Shown here in pieces: positions 24,161-34,815 of a DNA stretch of 64,000 nt. The translations under genes were made by a program, and so were the position numbers. Under the pieces are notes generated by a model, which was not told the DNA's origin, did no database searches, and saw only the letters and a list, made by a program, of their open reading frames with translations. Position 1 is the stretch's first letter. Each line of letters begins with the position of its first letter. The stretch covers positions 310,001 through 374,000 of the forward strand of contig JACGCM010000374.1 in assembly GCA_014058105.1 (NCBI GenBank), in the 5' to 3' direction. Origin of the DNA: Kingdonia uniflora. Its lineage: Eukaryota > Streptophyta > Magnoliopsida > Ranunculales > Circaeasteraceae.

Positions 24161-24249
24161 TTCGATTTTGTATGCACGATCAATTCTAGGGGCGATAAAG
24201 AGGAGGACAACAATTGGAGAAAGCCCTTTCTTGCCTATCTCGGCCTGAG

Positions 24250-25465
24250 GAATAAATACGATGGGACCCTTCTGATAGATCCAAAAGAGCGTCAATAGTT
24301 GATAAAAAATTTGAAGCGTTATACAGTTCAGAACGGTCGTCTATGCGACTGGTCAATGACGGGCCCTTATCTCAAGTGCCTTTCCAAGATGAAAGCTGAT
24401 GGAATGCTCGAAGAATTATATGAAGGAACTTGTGGCTCCTATGCCACAAGTCAATCACTTTCCAATAGAACAATTACCCATGGATTATTCTGGCCTGGAA
24501 TGTGCAAGCAAGCAGAAGAGTACTCATGTAAATGTGACATATGTTAATGATATGAACAAATGATCTGCGACCCTGCACTCAAATTACATCCAAGCAAGGT
24601 GCTCTCGCCATTGAAGTGGTGGGTGTTCAATCTCATGGGAGAATTATCCAATACGCCAGGTAACCGACATTACTTTCTCGTAGCAACAAATTAATTTACA
24701 AAATGGGTAGAACCAGTTCCTCTTTTTCGAACTAGAGAAGAAGAGGTCATCTCTTTTATCTGGGATCGTATTATTGCGCGGTCCAGATGCCCCCACCTGA
24801 TTCAGATCGATAACAGATCACAGTTCGTTAGAGAAAAGGTCATAGCCTTCCTTAAAAAGCACAACATCATCCATTCCCCATACAATCTGTACTACCCACA
24901 AGGCAATGGCCTAACCAAAATTATCAACAAAGCCATAGTAGATAGACTCAAGAAAAAATTTCAATCGCAGAAGAAAGGAATTCAGATGCAGGAGCTTCCT
25001 CGCGCCTTATGGGCATACCGCACTACTCCACAAAAATCAGCTGGCTGTTCCCCCTTTCTCCTGGCTTATGGAATAGAGGTCGTCATTCCTACAAAGTACC
25101 ACTATCCTGTCAGAGATCACGAGCTTGCCGATGAAGAGAATAAATTTGAGCTAACCTGCAATATGAACTGGATTGATGAAACTAGGGAACGTGTTATTGC
25201 CAACCTAGGTCGATATCATCATATGCTTGTCAGCTCATATAACAGAAGAGTGCGAAGCTGTAAGTTACAAATTGACGATCTCATACACAGAGAAATCCTA
25301 CAGAGCATAAATGAATCACATGCTGAGAAGCTCACTAAAAATTAGAAAGATCCTTTCCTTATCATTGACCGAACTAGCTTAGGATAGCACCATCTCATGA
25401 CAAAAATAGGATTCCAAATTCTAAATCCATGGAAGACTAGGCGATTGAAGAGATATTATTTTTAA
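24250..25465 (+). pseudogene. Tat-type integrase
   Basis: The zinc-binding part is at 24299-24547: EGTCGSYATSQSL...GLFWPGMCKQAEEYSCKCDIC, with the CxxC pair and one His (TH) retained; an expected His near EGTCG is replaced by Tyr. The core at 24600-25100 shows the first Asp region changed (WWVFNLMGE), the second Asp as QIDNRSQF, and the Glu replaced in YPQGNGLTKIINK (normally NGQAE). Downstream PRALWAYRTTPQKSAGCSPF and YGIEVVIP are highly typical of gypsy integrases. A terminal stretch to RLKRYYF at 25465 closes pol. The lost acidic residues mean no activity. Confidence 0.82.
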
Positions 25466-25634
25466 ATCCCTAGTTTCTTTTTCTACTACAGAGTACTCTA
25501 TTCTCGTTCTTTACATTCCAAAAGTTAGATTTTATTTTCCAACAGTGTACATTCTATTCTACTCAATGAAAGCTTCCAATTTTTTCCCATATTACTCTCT
25601 ACTCACGTATAATCTACTAAATCTTACATATTAA
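25466..25634. other. Post-pol spacer
   Basis: AT-rich sequence between the pol stop and the tandem repeats; no ORF or motif. Confidence 0.5.
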
Positions 25635-25860
25635 AGTAAAGGTAATACTAGCTTTTAATCAACTTATATAGATTATGGCAAAGATAATACTAGCTTTCAA
25701 TCAACATTTATACAGATTAAAGTAAAGATAATACTAGCTTTCAATCACCAATTTATACATATATCAATGATTAAAACGAAGGTAATATTAGTTTTCAATC
25801 AATGATCTTTATCAGACACAAGATAAAGCGAAGGTAAAACTAGCTTTTATCTCTCTATAT
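25635..25860. repeat. Tandem repeats between pol and aORF (right)
   Basis: Four to five degenerate units of 45-60 bp with the core AAAGATAATACTAGCTTTCAA, ending with GATAAAGCGAAGGTAAAACTAG. They are the reverse complement of the array at 5754-6135. The aORF 3' end follows directly in both places. Confidence 0.75.
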
Positions 25861-25869
25861 GTCTACAAC

Positions 25870-26382
25870 TACATAAAATACAGGTCACTTCTAAAGTTTT
25901 TTTTTACTTATGCGGAGGTTAGCTGCGCTTCCCCCTATACAGGGGAACGTTCAGCCATAAATTCTAGAGCTCGATCAATTACAATAATCCTGCCTTGCTC
26001 TACCAATCGGTAGGCCAGGAGCCTACTTCCAATTCTATGTGGTTCAACCAATTTTCTTGATTTATATCAGCATTACAGATACGTCCTCGGAATGCCAAAC
26101 AGTCATGCAAGGTATCCCTTTCGAGCTCAAGCCTATTAACTTCTTCTACAAAATAAGCTATGACAGCCATCAGCTCCCTCGAATGTACCTTTTTAGGGCG
26201 ATACTTCTCTCAGTCAACTACGACTATCTTGGTAAATCATTTTCTTATCCTCTGATAACACTATTTTAAATCTTTGTGAAAAACATCTCTCAACTTTACT
26301 TGTTTCCTTAAGTTTATTATCACCTTAGTTTGCTGTGTTATTGTCCCTGCTGCTTTATCCAGCTCAGCTTTATTCATCATCA
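25870..26382 (-). pseudogene. 3' end of Tat aORF (copy A), cut off by LINE
   Basis: Minus-strand coding remnant. AELDKAAGTITQQTKVI (about 26360-26310) aligns with AESDKANEKVHEYINIM of the left copy. VIAYFVEEVNRLELERDTLHDCL (split here: VIAYFVEEVNRLELE, then RDTLHDCL, about 26170-26100) aligns with AITYFVKEVRRLDLE(stop)DTLHDCL. The last part (RALEFMAERSP) ends near 25900. The rest of this gene continues at 29450, on the other side of the LINE at 26383-29440. Confidence 0.65.
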
Positions 26383-29300
26383 TTTTTTTATTTGAATGAA
26401 TGTATTTTTATTTATTGAGAAAATCAATATGACATGTGGAGGACATAAAGTTTGGCCACTATTTTAATGCCTAATTGTGGTTATTCCTAGTTTATCCATG
26501 AAGTATGTTTCACGAATCTACCTAAGAAGAGTGGATGCATTCCAAAAGAGTTGTGGGTATTGTGAACTGCCTAGCTTAGAAAGACCGTCAGCTGTATCAT
26601 TACCTTCTCTGTAAGTATGTATCATAGTAATTTGTAGATCCCTTCCTAGCCAAGTAATAAGCTTCCAAGTCGCACTGTACTTTGCGGGACAAATATGCTG
26701 ACATCTGTCCCAGTTTACCAGAAGTTTAGCATCTACTTCAACAATGAGTGGAAGGCAGTCATGTCATTTTCAATGCATTAAACCATGAAGGAGAGCAAAC
26801 ATTTCTAGAGCTGTATTAGTGCCATGACCAAGTATAATGTTGTACCCAACTTGAAGTTCACCCAGATTGTTTCTAATTATTCCTCCTGCTCCACTCATTC
26901 TGAAAGAAAGTGCGGAACCATCACTATTGAGCTTAAAATGACCGAAAAGTGGGAATGTCCATCGCACAAGCATAGGTCTTTGGGTACGCGCAGATTGCTT
27001 AACCAGTTGGAAGACTTGTAGTGAGATGAGGTCGCTGAAGTTTGGGCATGCTCTTTTGTGGAGCTTTGTCGATGTTTTTGATGATAACTAAGGGATAGAG
27101 AAGCTTTTCCTTAAACCTATAAGTACATCAAGCTTTCCATAATTCCCAGATTAAGTAGGTAGGTACTACTCCTATTACGATACCCATTTGGTTTCCCGAA
27201 CTAGCTGCCTGAAACCAAAGACCGTGTCGAGTCCACCAGCTATCATTTACCCCTTGTCGTATACTGTAAGCATTGGCAATGAAAGCCCAAACTGTAGCAA
27301 CAACAGTTCCCTGAATAAGCAGATGGTTTAACGTTTCATTTTCGCCAACCAAGCAACAGTAACACCGAGAAACAAGAGGGATTTGAGCGCGTCCACAGGT
27401 ATAACTTCCTTCCAAGCTTTCCAACTAAAGACTTGTACTTTTTCCTGTATGGAGTTGTGCCATATCCACTTCATATGTCGTTGTATAACCTCTGCGCTAC
27501 GCCAAAAAATCTTGGCAGATTTAACGGTGAAGTTTCCTTTGTCCGACGGACCCCAAAGTGGTTTATCTTCATCATCATTAAGGAAGAACTTGTGGGATAA
27601 TGTATGCTTCCAATGTGGTGGGATCTCATACTCAAGAAGCTCCCATTTCAAGGTACCGTCGGTCATTAAAATCTCTTTCACCATAAAATGTTGCGTGCAT
27701 TCGATGTTCAGAATATCTGATAAACTGCCTTCCCCGGTCTAATCGTCAAACCAAAATTTCTTGTTTCCCTTGCCGAGGTACCAAGTAGTGTTAGATTCTA
27801 CTATCTGAAGGAGGCCTTTTATCTGTTTCCTAAGAACTGAATCTCCAAATCGCAATCTATTGGTTTCCCCCTCGATGGTATATTTGTTCCTGTGAAATTA
27901 TACCCATGTAGAGCTGTTATACAGAAAATTCTAGCACTTTTTATGGAGGAGACTATACTTGATATCTTCGATTTGTCTTATTCCAAGTCCTCCCTCATTC
28001 TTTGGAAGACATAGTACATCCCATGCAACCCAATGTTGCTTATTTTGTTTGTAAAAACTGCCCCAAAAGAAATTTGAAAACATTGTTTCGATCTTGGTTA
28101 TAACACCATGAGGTACCGTAATGCATGAGAGGAGATGTATGGTCATTGAGTTCAGAACATGGTTGATCATCAATAATTTACCTCCCTGTGAGAAGAGCTT
28201 TCCATGCCACCCTTTGATTCACCATTGAATTTTGGTGAGCAATGGATCAAAATGAGTAAGCAGTACCCGACCGTAACTTATGGGAGCTCCCAAATAGGTC
28301 ATTGGAAAAGAGTGATGTTAAAACCTGCAGGTATTATGGATGATATGATTTCTTGATGCAGATACATTATGGTGTACATATAAGCCACTTTTAGCGTTGT
28401 TAATTAATTGGCGGGAGAAGTTTTCATATCTTACTAGGAAATGGATTAACCTGAATATGGATCGTTAACTTCTGTTTAAGAAAATGAGGAAATCATCATC
28501 ATATAAGAGATGAGTGATAGGAGTACAACCTCTAGATGTATGGAATAGCCCAATCTCACCCTCCAAAAATCATTTGGTCAGCCCTCTGGATAGTACTTCT
28601 TCTGCAATAATAAAGAGCAATGGAGAAAGAGGATCTCCTTGTCGTAAGCCTCGTGATGATTTGAAGTAGCCCATGAAGACCCCTTTCAGAACCACCAAGA
28701 ACCATGGTGTTTCAACACATTGTGCTATGAGTGAAATACAACTTCTAGAGAAACCAAATTTATGCAAAATCTGACGTAAGAACCTCCAATCCAATCTATC
28801 ATAAGCCTTTGCCATGTCTATCTTGATCATAACCTTAGTAACTCAAACCTTTCTGTGTAAATCCTCAACCATTTCCAGAGCTAATGTAATGGTCTTACTA
28901 ATTTCCTTGCCCAGAATATAAGCTCCCTGATTCCCAGAGATTAATTTGTGAAGAAGTTTGCTTAACCTGTTAGCAATAATTGAAGAAAAAAATTTGTATA
29001 CTACGGAGCACAGACTAATTAGTCTGTAGTCACCCAACGATGTTGGGGTATCCACATTTGGTATAAGTGAGAGGAAGGAAGAAGTATAGCACCTTGAGAG
29101 TGGGGAACCATTGAAAAAATATTTGGCAACGCCATATAGATTGTTCTTGATGATGTCTCAACATGACGTAAAGAAGACCGACGTGAAACCATCGCTCCCC
29201 GGAGCACTGTCACTGGGGATTTGGAATACACTGGCTTGTAATTCATCCAAAGTTGGGATGCATATTGGACTAGCATCTTCGTCTACAGTGATGACATTAG

Positions 29301-29440
29301 GAATACACTAAAGTAATTTTGAATCATCAGTAGTGTTTGTGGCCTGTAGCACATCCCGAAAATATCCCACCGCGGCATCGTGAAAAACATCTACCTCAGC
29401 TATCTCAGTTGCATCATGAATAACATCGTTAGACATTCCA
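26383..29440 (-). mobile_element. LINE inserted in the aORF
   Basis: About 3.06 kb, 5'-truncated within ORF2. The 3' end shows a seven-A tail (T on the plus strand, 26383-26389) after AATAAATAAAAATACATTC. The 5' border is placed near 29440, where aORF similarity resumes; the exact base is uncertain. I could not find a clear target duplication. Confidence 0.75.
26770..29430 (-). pseudogene. LINE ORF2: RT, zf-RVT, RNase H
   Basis: RT palm motifs run from 29430 downwards: SVFQIPSDSAPGSDGF, TSLGDYRLISLCSVVYK, NRLSKLLHKLISGNQGAYI, IKIDMAKAYDRLDWRFL, SSRGLRQGDPLSPLLFII, and the catalytic box as HLLYDDDFL at about 28495 (normally FADD/YADD, so an Ala-to-Asp change). The connection motifs (SCITVPHGVITKIE, FFWGSF, GGLGIRQIED) are at 27931-28173. 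The zinc-knuckle region is at 27128-27684 (WGPSDKGNFTVKSAK, CYCCLVGENETLNHLL) and RNase H at 26770-26973 (FKLNSDGSALSFRMSGAGG). At least four frame breaks and stops. Role: target-primed reverse transcription of its own RNA; this copy is dead. Confidence 0.85.
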
Positions 29441-29449
29441 ATTAATCAC

Positions 29450-32400
29450 AAAGTTTCACCAACTCTCAACCATTTCCATCACGTCCCCCAACAGGAGCCT
29501 TCTTTAATAACTCAATCATCCTCCTGATGACCCCCTCTAACTCTAGCTATCTACGAAGAGCAATATCTAACTTATGCTCAATCTCCCTTAAACATTCGTT
29601 TCCTCTCTGTGCATGAGCTTGAACAAGAGCTATATCTGCTTCAAACTCTTTAATTCAAGATGATTGGTTAATCATGTCAACATCAATCTTTTTCTTCATT
29701 GATCGCTCTTCGGCCTTGGCCTTCTTCACTCGTGATTCGGCCATTGCCAAATCCACCTTCAACCTGGCAACCCTCTCATTCAATTCGTTACATTGTTTTA
29801 GAGCAAGCTGAAGATCAATATCTTTAGCAGGCATGGCCTCAATCAACTGTTCAACCACACTTTAGGAACATGCCTGGCCAGTTCGAGCCTTCTCCAACTT
29901 GTTTTCTTTCTAAATCATTTTACTTTTCAATTACTCAGCCGTACTATTCAAACTTTCCAGGTCAGCTCGAGCCTTATCAAGCTCGTTAAGTTTTCTGATC
30001 ATCTAACCCTTCAAACTAACGTCAAAATCACGTAACTCTTTTTATGTCATTTCTAGTGACCGGATACGGTATTGAGCGACATCCGCCTCTTTACCTTTTA
30101 CCCTCAACAAATTTATATGGCCTTTGGACGCTGCTATTTCAGTATACTCTTCCGCAATCTCCTGTTGCATATTTTCTATTTCAGCATCTTTACCATCGAT
30201 CTTTCGAGTCAAGTCATCCACAGTTTTGGTCGCCTTAGAAAACTGGATCAGTACTTTGACATATTGATCCTCCCTATCTTTAGATACCTCATTAATCTTA
30301 TCAAACTCTGTCACAGACTCGTGATTGTAATGGAACGTCTGTTGTTTGCTCAGGCGAACAGTCTCTATTTCATAGATATAACCAATACATATTACAGATA
30401 ACTTTATAGATTTATAAAAGAATTTTATTTCTAATATACCGATAAGCTGAGATTATACTTCGACCTTAAGTTAAAAAGATGTGTCACAATAACGGCATAA
30501 AGTCTATATCATCTTTCAAGGTACACATTTTGTATGTTTAAATTTGCTAACCATCTCAAATCATCTGAACATACGGGATTACTATCGTTCCTAATTATCT
30601 AACACATTTTGTGAGCTATGTCTACCTTCTAAGATAACTGTGAAGATTTAAAGAAGCGCAGCATACAAGTTAAATATTTCTTGCTCTTTTCTAACCTGTA
30701 GCTCACTTGCAAAGTCGACAGGGATGCTGAAGAATTTCTCTCCTTAGCAAGCTCTTTATCTAAATCCTCAATTCTGAAGCGCATATCTTTACATCCTTAC
30801 AAATCAATGTTTGCAAACATCTCTTAGCCTATAAAAATAAATCCTACAAATCAATGCACCATACAATTATAATATTTCTATCCTACACAAAAACATAAAC
30901 AAACTATAAATAATTTTACTCTACCTTCTCATTATCTTACCCATGGTACTATAGATCAGTCCTAGCTGAAACTGAGTTCAACCCTGTTACCACATCGGGA
31001 AGAGAGCCATCATCAGCCAGTAGCTCCACTTCCTCATCGTCCTCTTTGATGTAGGTACCTGCTATAATGGTTTTGAGCTCAATGATAGAGTACCCCACTT
31101 GTAGAAACTTCAACCCAAGGCTATTCCGAGTGCCGAAACAATCATCAACATTCTTCTGCACCCCGTCAGTGAGCTTGTATATCAATACCTTATGTGAGTC
31201 CTTTGCAGAAACCAAATACTCCTTCTCTAATGCCTGATCAGACTCAAGTTGAGCCACCTTCTTCTCGAGCTCAACTCTCCTACCCTCGAACTTAGCCCTT
31301 CCTTCCTCGAGCCCAAGGAAGATGCTCTTAAACATACGAGCAGCCTACACCAGACCAAAATTCATTTTTAGCTCGAGACCAAATACATAGTTCAAAGAAT
31401 CATAAAATTACCAACTTACCAATGTACTCAACTCCAACTGTAGCAATATTAAGCTCCTCAGCACCTCTTTGAACTACCAACCTCAACCTGTTTTCCATAG
31501 CCAGCAGCTCGACTTCTTCAAAAGGTCGGCTCTCCACAACTTTTGCCCCTCTCATAGCAGCAGGCGGATCAATTCTCCTCTTTTTCATATTTTCCTCGGC
31601 CTCACCACTCACCGTGGTACCGGAGGCTGAGCCACCTTTTACAGCTTTCATCATTGGGTTCTTTTGAGCTAACTTACTCGAAATTGTACCTCTAGAAATA
31701 TCTTTCATCGACATTTCTACAGCCCTCAGTAATACCATAATCTCTTTCCTGTCGGCTCCTCTTTTCTAGCTAGCTATAGCTTCTACCATTTGCCTCTTGG
31801 CTTGAGACTTTTACACTATCTCTGACCTACTATTAGCTCTTTTATTTTTGCTGATGACGAGCTCTTTCAAAATTACCTCGAGTTCAACACCTTCTCGCGC
31901 TACAGTATCCAGTAGCGATTCTCTTCTCATCACCTCAGATCGAGGAACTGCAATACAACACAACAAATTATAAAGCCACATACATACTCTACAACTACAA
32001 CAGTTTGATTTTATACACTATTACTTACTTTCCTTAATGGTTTTATACATAAGGTGTATTGGTACTTTGTCCACTCTCTGAAGGCAATCACCTTTCACCC
32101 ATATCATATTATTGTTCCAAACACGTCCTGCTGAATTCAGATCAAAGAAAAAAGGCCGTGATGAACAATAATTGAAATACTCATCCCCAGTTGGGCGTGA
32201 TATTTCACAGCGTAATACTGTTAAAAGTCCTTAGGAGTTATTCTCTACTCTACCTCATTCTCCTTCTACAATTTATTTAGAGTCTAACAAACATTTATCA
32301 CCACCCACATATTTCCATTCTGTTGGGCAAGACAGGCCTCAATGGTATTCAATATACTCTTAGCAATAGTACAAAGAAGCAATCTCAATCCATGTACGAA

Positions 32401-33141
32401 CTGGGATAAACAACACAGAAATCCCTGGTCCAGGTCACTCTGGACATTCCCATCAAAATACATTAAATGTATGGAATCTTCCACCTTCCTCCTCGTTGTC
32501 TCATGTTCTAAGTCAGGATACAAAATGAAATATTCTTCCCCACTCTCCATAGTAAATCCCCCCTGAATGGCCTCGCAACATGTTCTATGACCTTTCACCA
32601 TGTCCCACCTAAACTATTTTTCATTTTACAATATTCATTGATTATATCTAACTTTGGAGGATAGTATGACAAATTATCAGGGAAATCTAGAAATTGCACT
32701 TCATCCTCCCCCTTAGAGTTTACATTTACATCTTCTATATTTTTAGACTCATTTGTATGACCAAAGGATGACGTCTCCATATCAGATGGAAAATCCATGT
32801 TAGAGTTAGGCTAGAGGATGAGGTTTATTTCTATATCAGATTCTCCACACGCCTCAACCACGCCTCAACCAACATACAGGTCCAGGTATTCAGTTATGTT
32901 CTCAATCATTATCAATTTTCTATACTTTTATACATACACATCGATTATACATATACATACATATACCCTTTAGCATACAAATCAAGCAGGTTTTTCAAAA
33001 ATTTACTATAAATAGCTAATTTTAAAAAATTGGAAAACCCACAAAATTTTTAAACTTCATATTCACTGAATCAAAACTCCATTACTAACCTTCAGCGTCA
33101 GAGTATGAATCAGAAGCAGCGCCTAACCCCTCTTTTACCAC
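29450..33141 (-). pseudogene. Tat aORF copy A, main part
   Basis: Minus-strand gene: first exon 33141-33090 with its ATG changed to GTG (VVKEGLGAASDSYSDAEG), donor conserved (GAAG/GTTAGT), and acceptor region near 32807. Exon 2 (32798-32050) holds FLDFPDNLSYYPPKLD, CCLSQFVHGLRLLL, NTIEACLAQQNGNMWVVINVC and a conserved tail (LNSAGRVWNNNMIWVKGDCLQR). The next exons carry an acidic/basic middle (31400-31950, with MKKRRIDPPAAMRGAKVVES, a likely nuclear localisation signal) and coiled coil (31335-30949; 30314-29500, e.g. DDLTRKIDGKDAEIENMQ). It ends at the LINE border, in DELLKK-type sequence. PF04195-like family by recall. Stops and lost splice sites show it is broken. Confidence 0.62.
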
Positions 33142-33279
33142 GGCACTGTGCAACTAGAATCTTAACTTTGCTTCCACAACCTTCTCTCCCTTTCTGAGAT
33201 GATCACCTTCGTCGAATCTCTCACTAGAGTGTATCCCAACTTCTCCCCTTTCTCTTCCTCTGTTCTTTCATTTTTCTGA

Positions 33280-33400
33280 GTTTGATAAATGTTTGAATGT
33301 GGAAGACGAACTATTATTTATACTTTTTCTCTCAAACTGCTGGCAGTTATTGGGCCTCACAAGAGTCACCCTCAGTTTTGTAACTGAGGCGTCTCTTCCA
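33280..33400 (-). promoter_or_regulatory. TATA promoter of aORF copy A
   Basis: TATAAATA at 33322-33315 (minus) about 175 bp before exon 1, preceded by a block matching the other two copies (GAGGCCCAATAACTGCCAGC). Confidence 0.55.
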
Positions 33401-33799
33401 TAATTAATGTAAGACGTTTCGCACATTTTCAGTGAAAAGAACCTTCCCATCATTACCCCACCTTCTATATCTTAATATATTTTTCTATGTTGACTCAATA
33501 CTCACACGTAATCGAACTTTTTCTATCCTTATACACCAGATAAAAACCGAAGCTAATCAATTGTTACCATTCCTACATCTGCTACTTATAGAATTACTAG
33601 CATCATTTTCGATGTTATGATATTTCAAAATTCAAATTTTTTTATTCACATAAGGTTCCAACAATATTTACAGCAAAACACGAACAAATTAAAGATAAAC
33701 ATTCTACCTCCATTCAAATTAAAGTTATTCGATAAAATTCATTTAACTTCCACACATATAACTACACATATAACATCCCAGATGACAAGGACCGCCTCA
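33401..33799. other. Intergenic DNA between the two aORF-module genes
   Basis: AT-rich sequence between the small ORF and the TATA promoter of the PF04195-like gene. Similarity to copy B ends near 33450. No gene seen. Confidence 0.4.
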
Positions 33800-34105
33800 C
33801 CTAATTAGTTTACCCCCAGTGAACCTCTTATCTTTCTCAGCAATCTCTTCCACATCAATTTGCCTCACAATAGCTTTCTGAGCTTCAAGCCCCAAAATTA
33901 CTTTGCAGAATATCTCTTAGTGAAAATGATGCCCAATCTCAGGTTCCCTTGCCCTCATATCCATGCCTTCGAACAGGATTTTAGATTCAGGCAAGGTAAA
34001 GTCATAATCTAACAGCCTAAAAATCCTTTCCATCACTTCTGCAGTTCTTATTGTTAAACGCCCCTCGGATGCGTGACGAGCTCTTTGAGAACAAGTTCTC
34101 ACCAT
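33800..34105 (-). pseudogene. Small ORF upstream of aORF copy A
   Basis: Starts at ATG 34105 (MVRTCSQRARHASEGRLTIR), runs to a TAG at 33917-33919 and stays similar beyond it (EIFCKVIL.LEAQKAIVRQI) to about 33800. It is the counterpart of the plus-strand frame at 1202-1458. A TATA box 48 bp upstream of the ATG (34160-34153) suggests its own promoter. Product unknown; basic N-terminus, no recognised domain. Confidence 0.45.
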
Positions 34106-34152
34106 TTTAAAACCTTTATTGCTACCTCCACTCTATATGTGCTTTCAAACAT

Positions 34153-34160
34153 TATTTATA
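34153..34160 (-). promoter_or_regulatory. TATA box of the small ORF
   Basis: GTATAAATAATG on the minus strand, 48 bp upstream of the small ORF's ATG. The left copy has only a weak counterpart (near 1165-1195), so this is tentative. Confidence 0.4.
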
Positions 34161-34689
34161 CACCTTTTAGAGATAATGTCAAATCCCTCATATTTCGCAT
34201 ATAGTATAATCTACTTTTCCATGTTGGCAACCCTAAGATCATTATAGAATGTAATTTGAACTTATCCTTTCGAAATTGACCTCATTCAAATTCTTCCACT
34301 CCCATTTCGTTGTAACTTTCCCCATATCTTCTCCATGTAACTTATTTCCAACAATATCTCCATAGCTCGATATTTTAATTTCTGCATATTCTAATTCTCT
34401 ATAAGGATGCAGCCTCCTGGCAAAATATTTCTTCACACAACACATATTTCTATTTTCAACAGTTCGGCTAATAAAGTTTTATTTTTACACAATTTTTCAA
34501 CATTACATTTTCATGCCCCAACATATATTTTGTTTAGTTCGATTTAAGTAAAAATACCTAATACGATCTATCCAACACTATTTTTGTACAAATATTTTAT
34601 TATTAACTCGATTATTACGTAAAGAATATTTTTCAGATAGCATGACTTTTAGACATTTCTACATATCGATCTACAATTTACAGATCGGT
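34161..34689. other. Upstream flank of the aORF module
   Basis: AT-rich DNA with diverged similarity to the left copy's 850-1200 region (reverse complement). It ends at the junction with the duplicated segment at about 34690. Confidence 0.4.
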
Positions 34690-34815
34690 CTTCAGTAGTG
34701 TTTGCGGCCGGTAGCATATCTCTAAAATATCCCACCGCGGCATCGTGAATAATATCTACCTCAGCTGTCTTAGTTCCATCGTGAATAACATCCTCAGACA
34801 TTCGAATTGAGCACA
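34690..34815 (-). mobile_element. LINE fragment carried by the duplication
   Basis: MSEDVIHDGTKTAEVD..DAAVGYFRDMLPA matches the LINE residues next to the border at 29325-29440 (VIHDATEIAEVDVFHDAAVGYF). Only this 125 bp of the LINE is present here, and it was not a separate insertion. Confidence 0.7.

Noticed and set aside
27383..27742. 119-residue plus-strand ORF
   Set aside because: Opposite strand of the LINE zinc-knuckle region.
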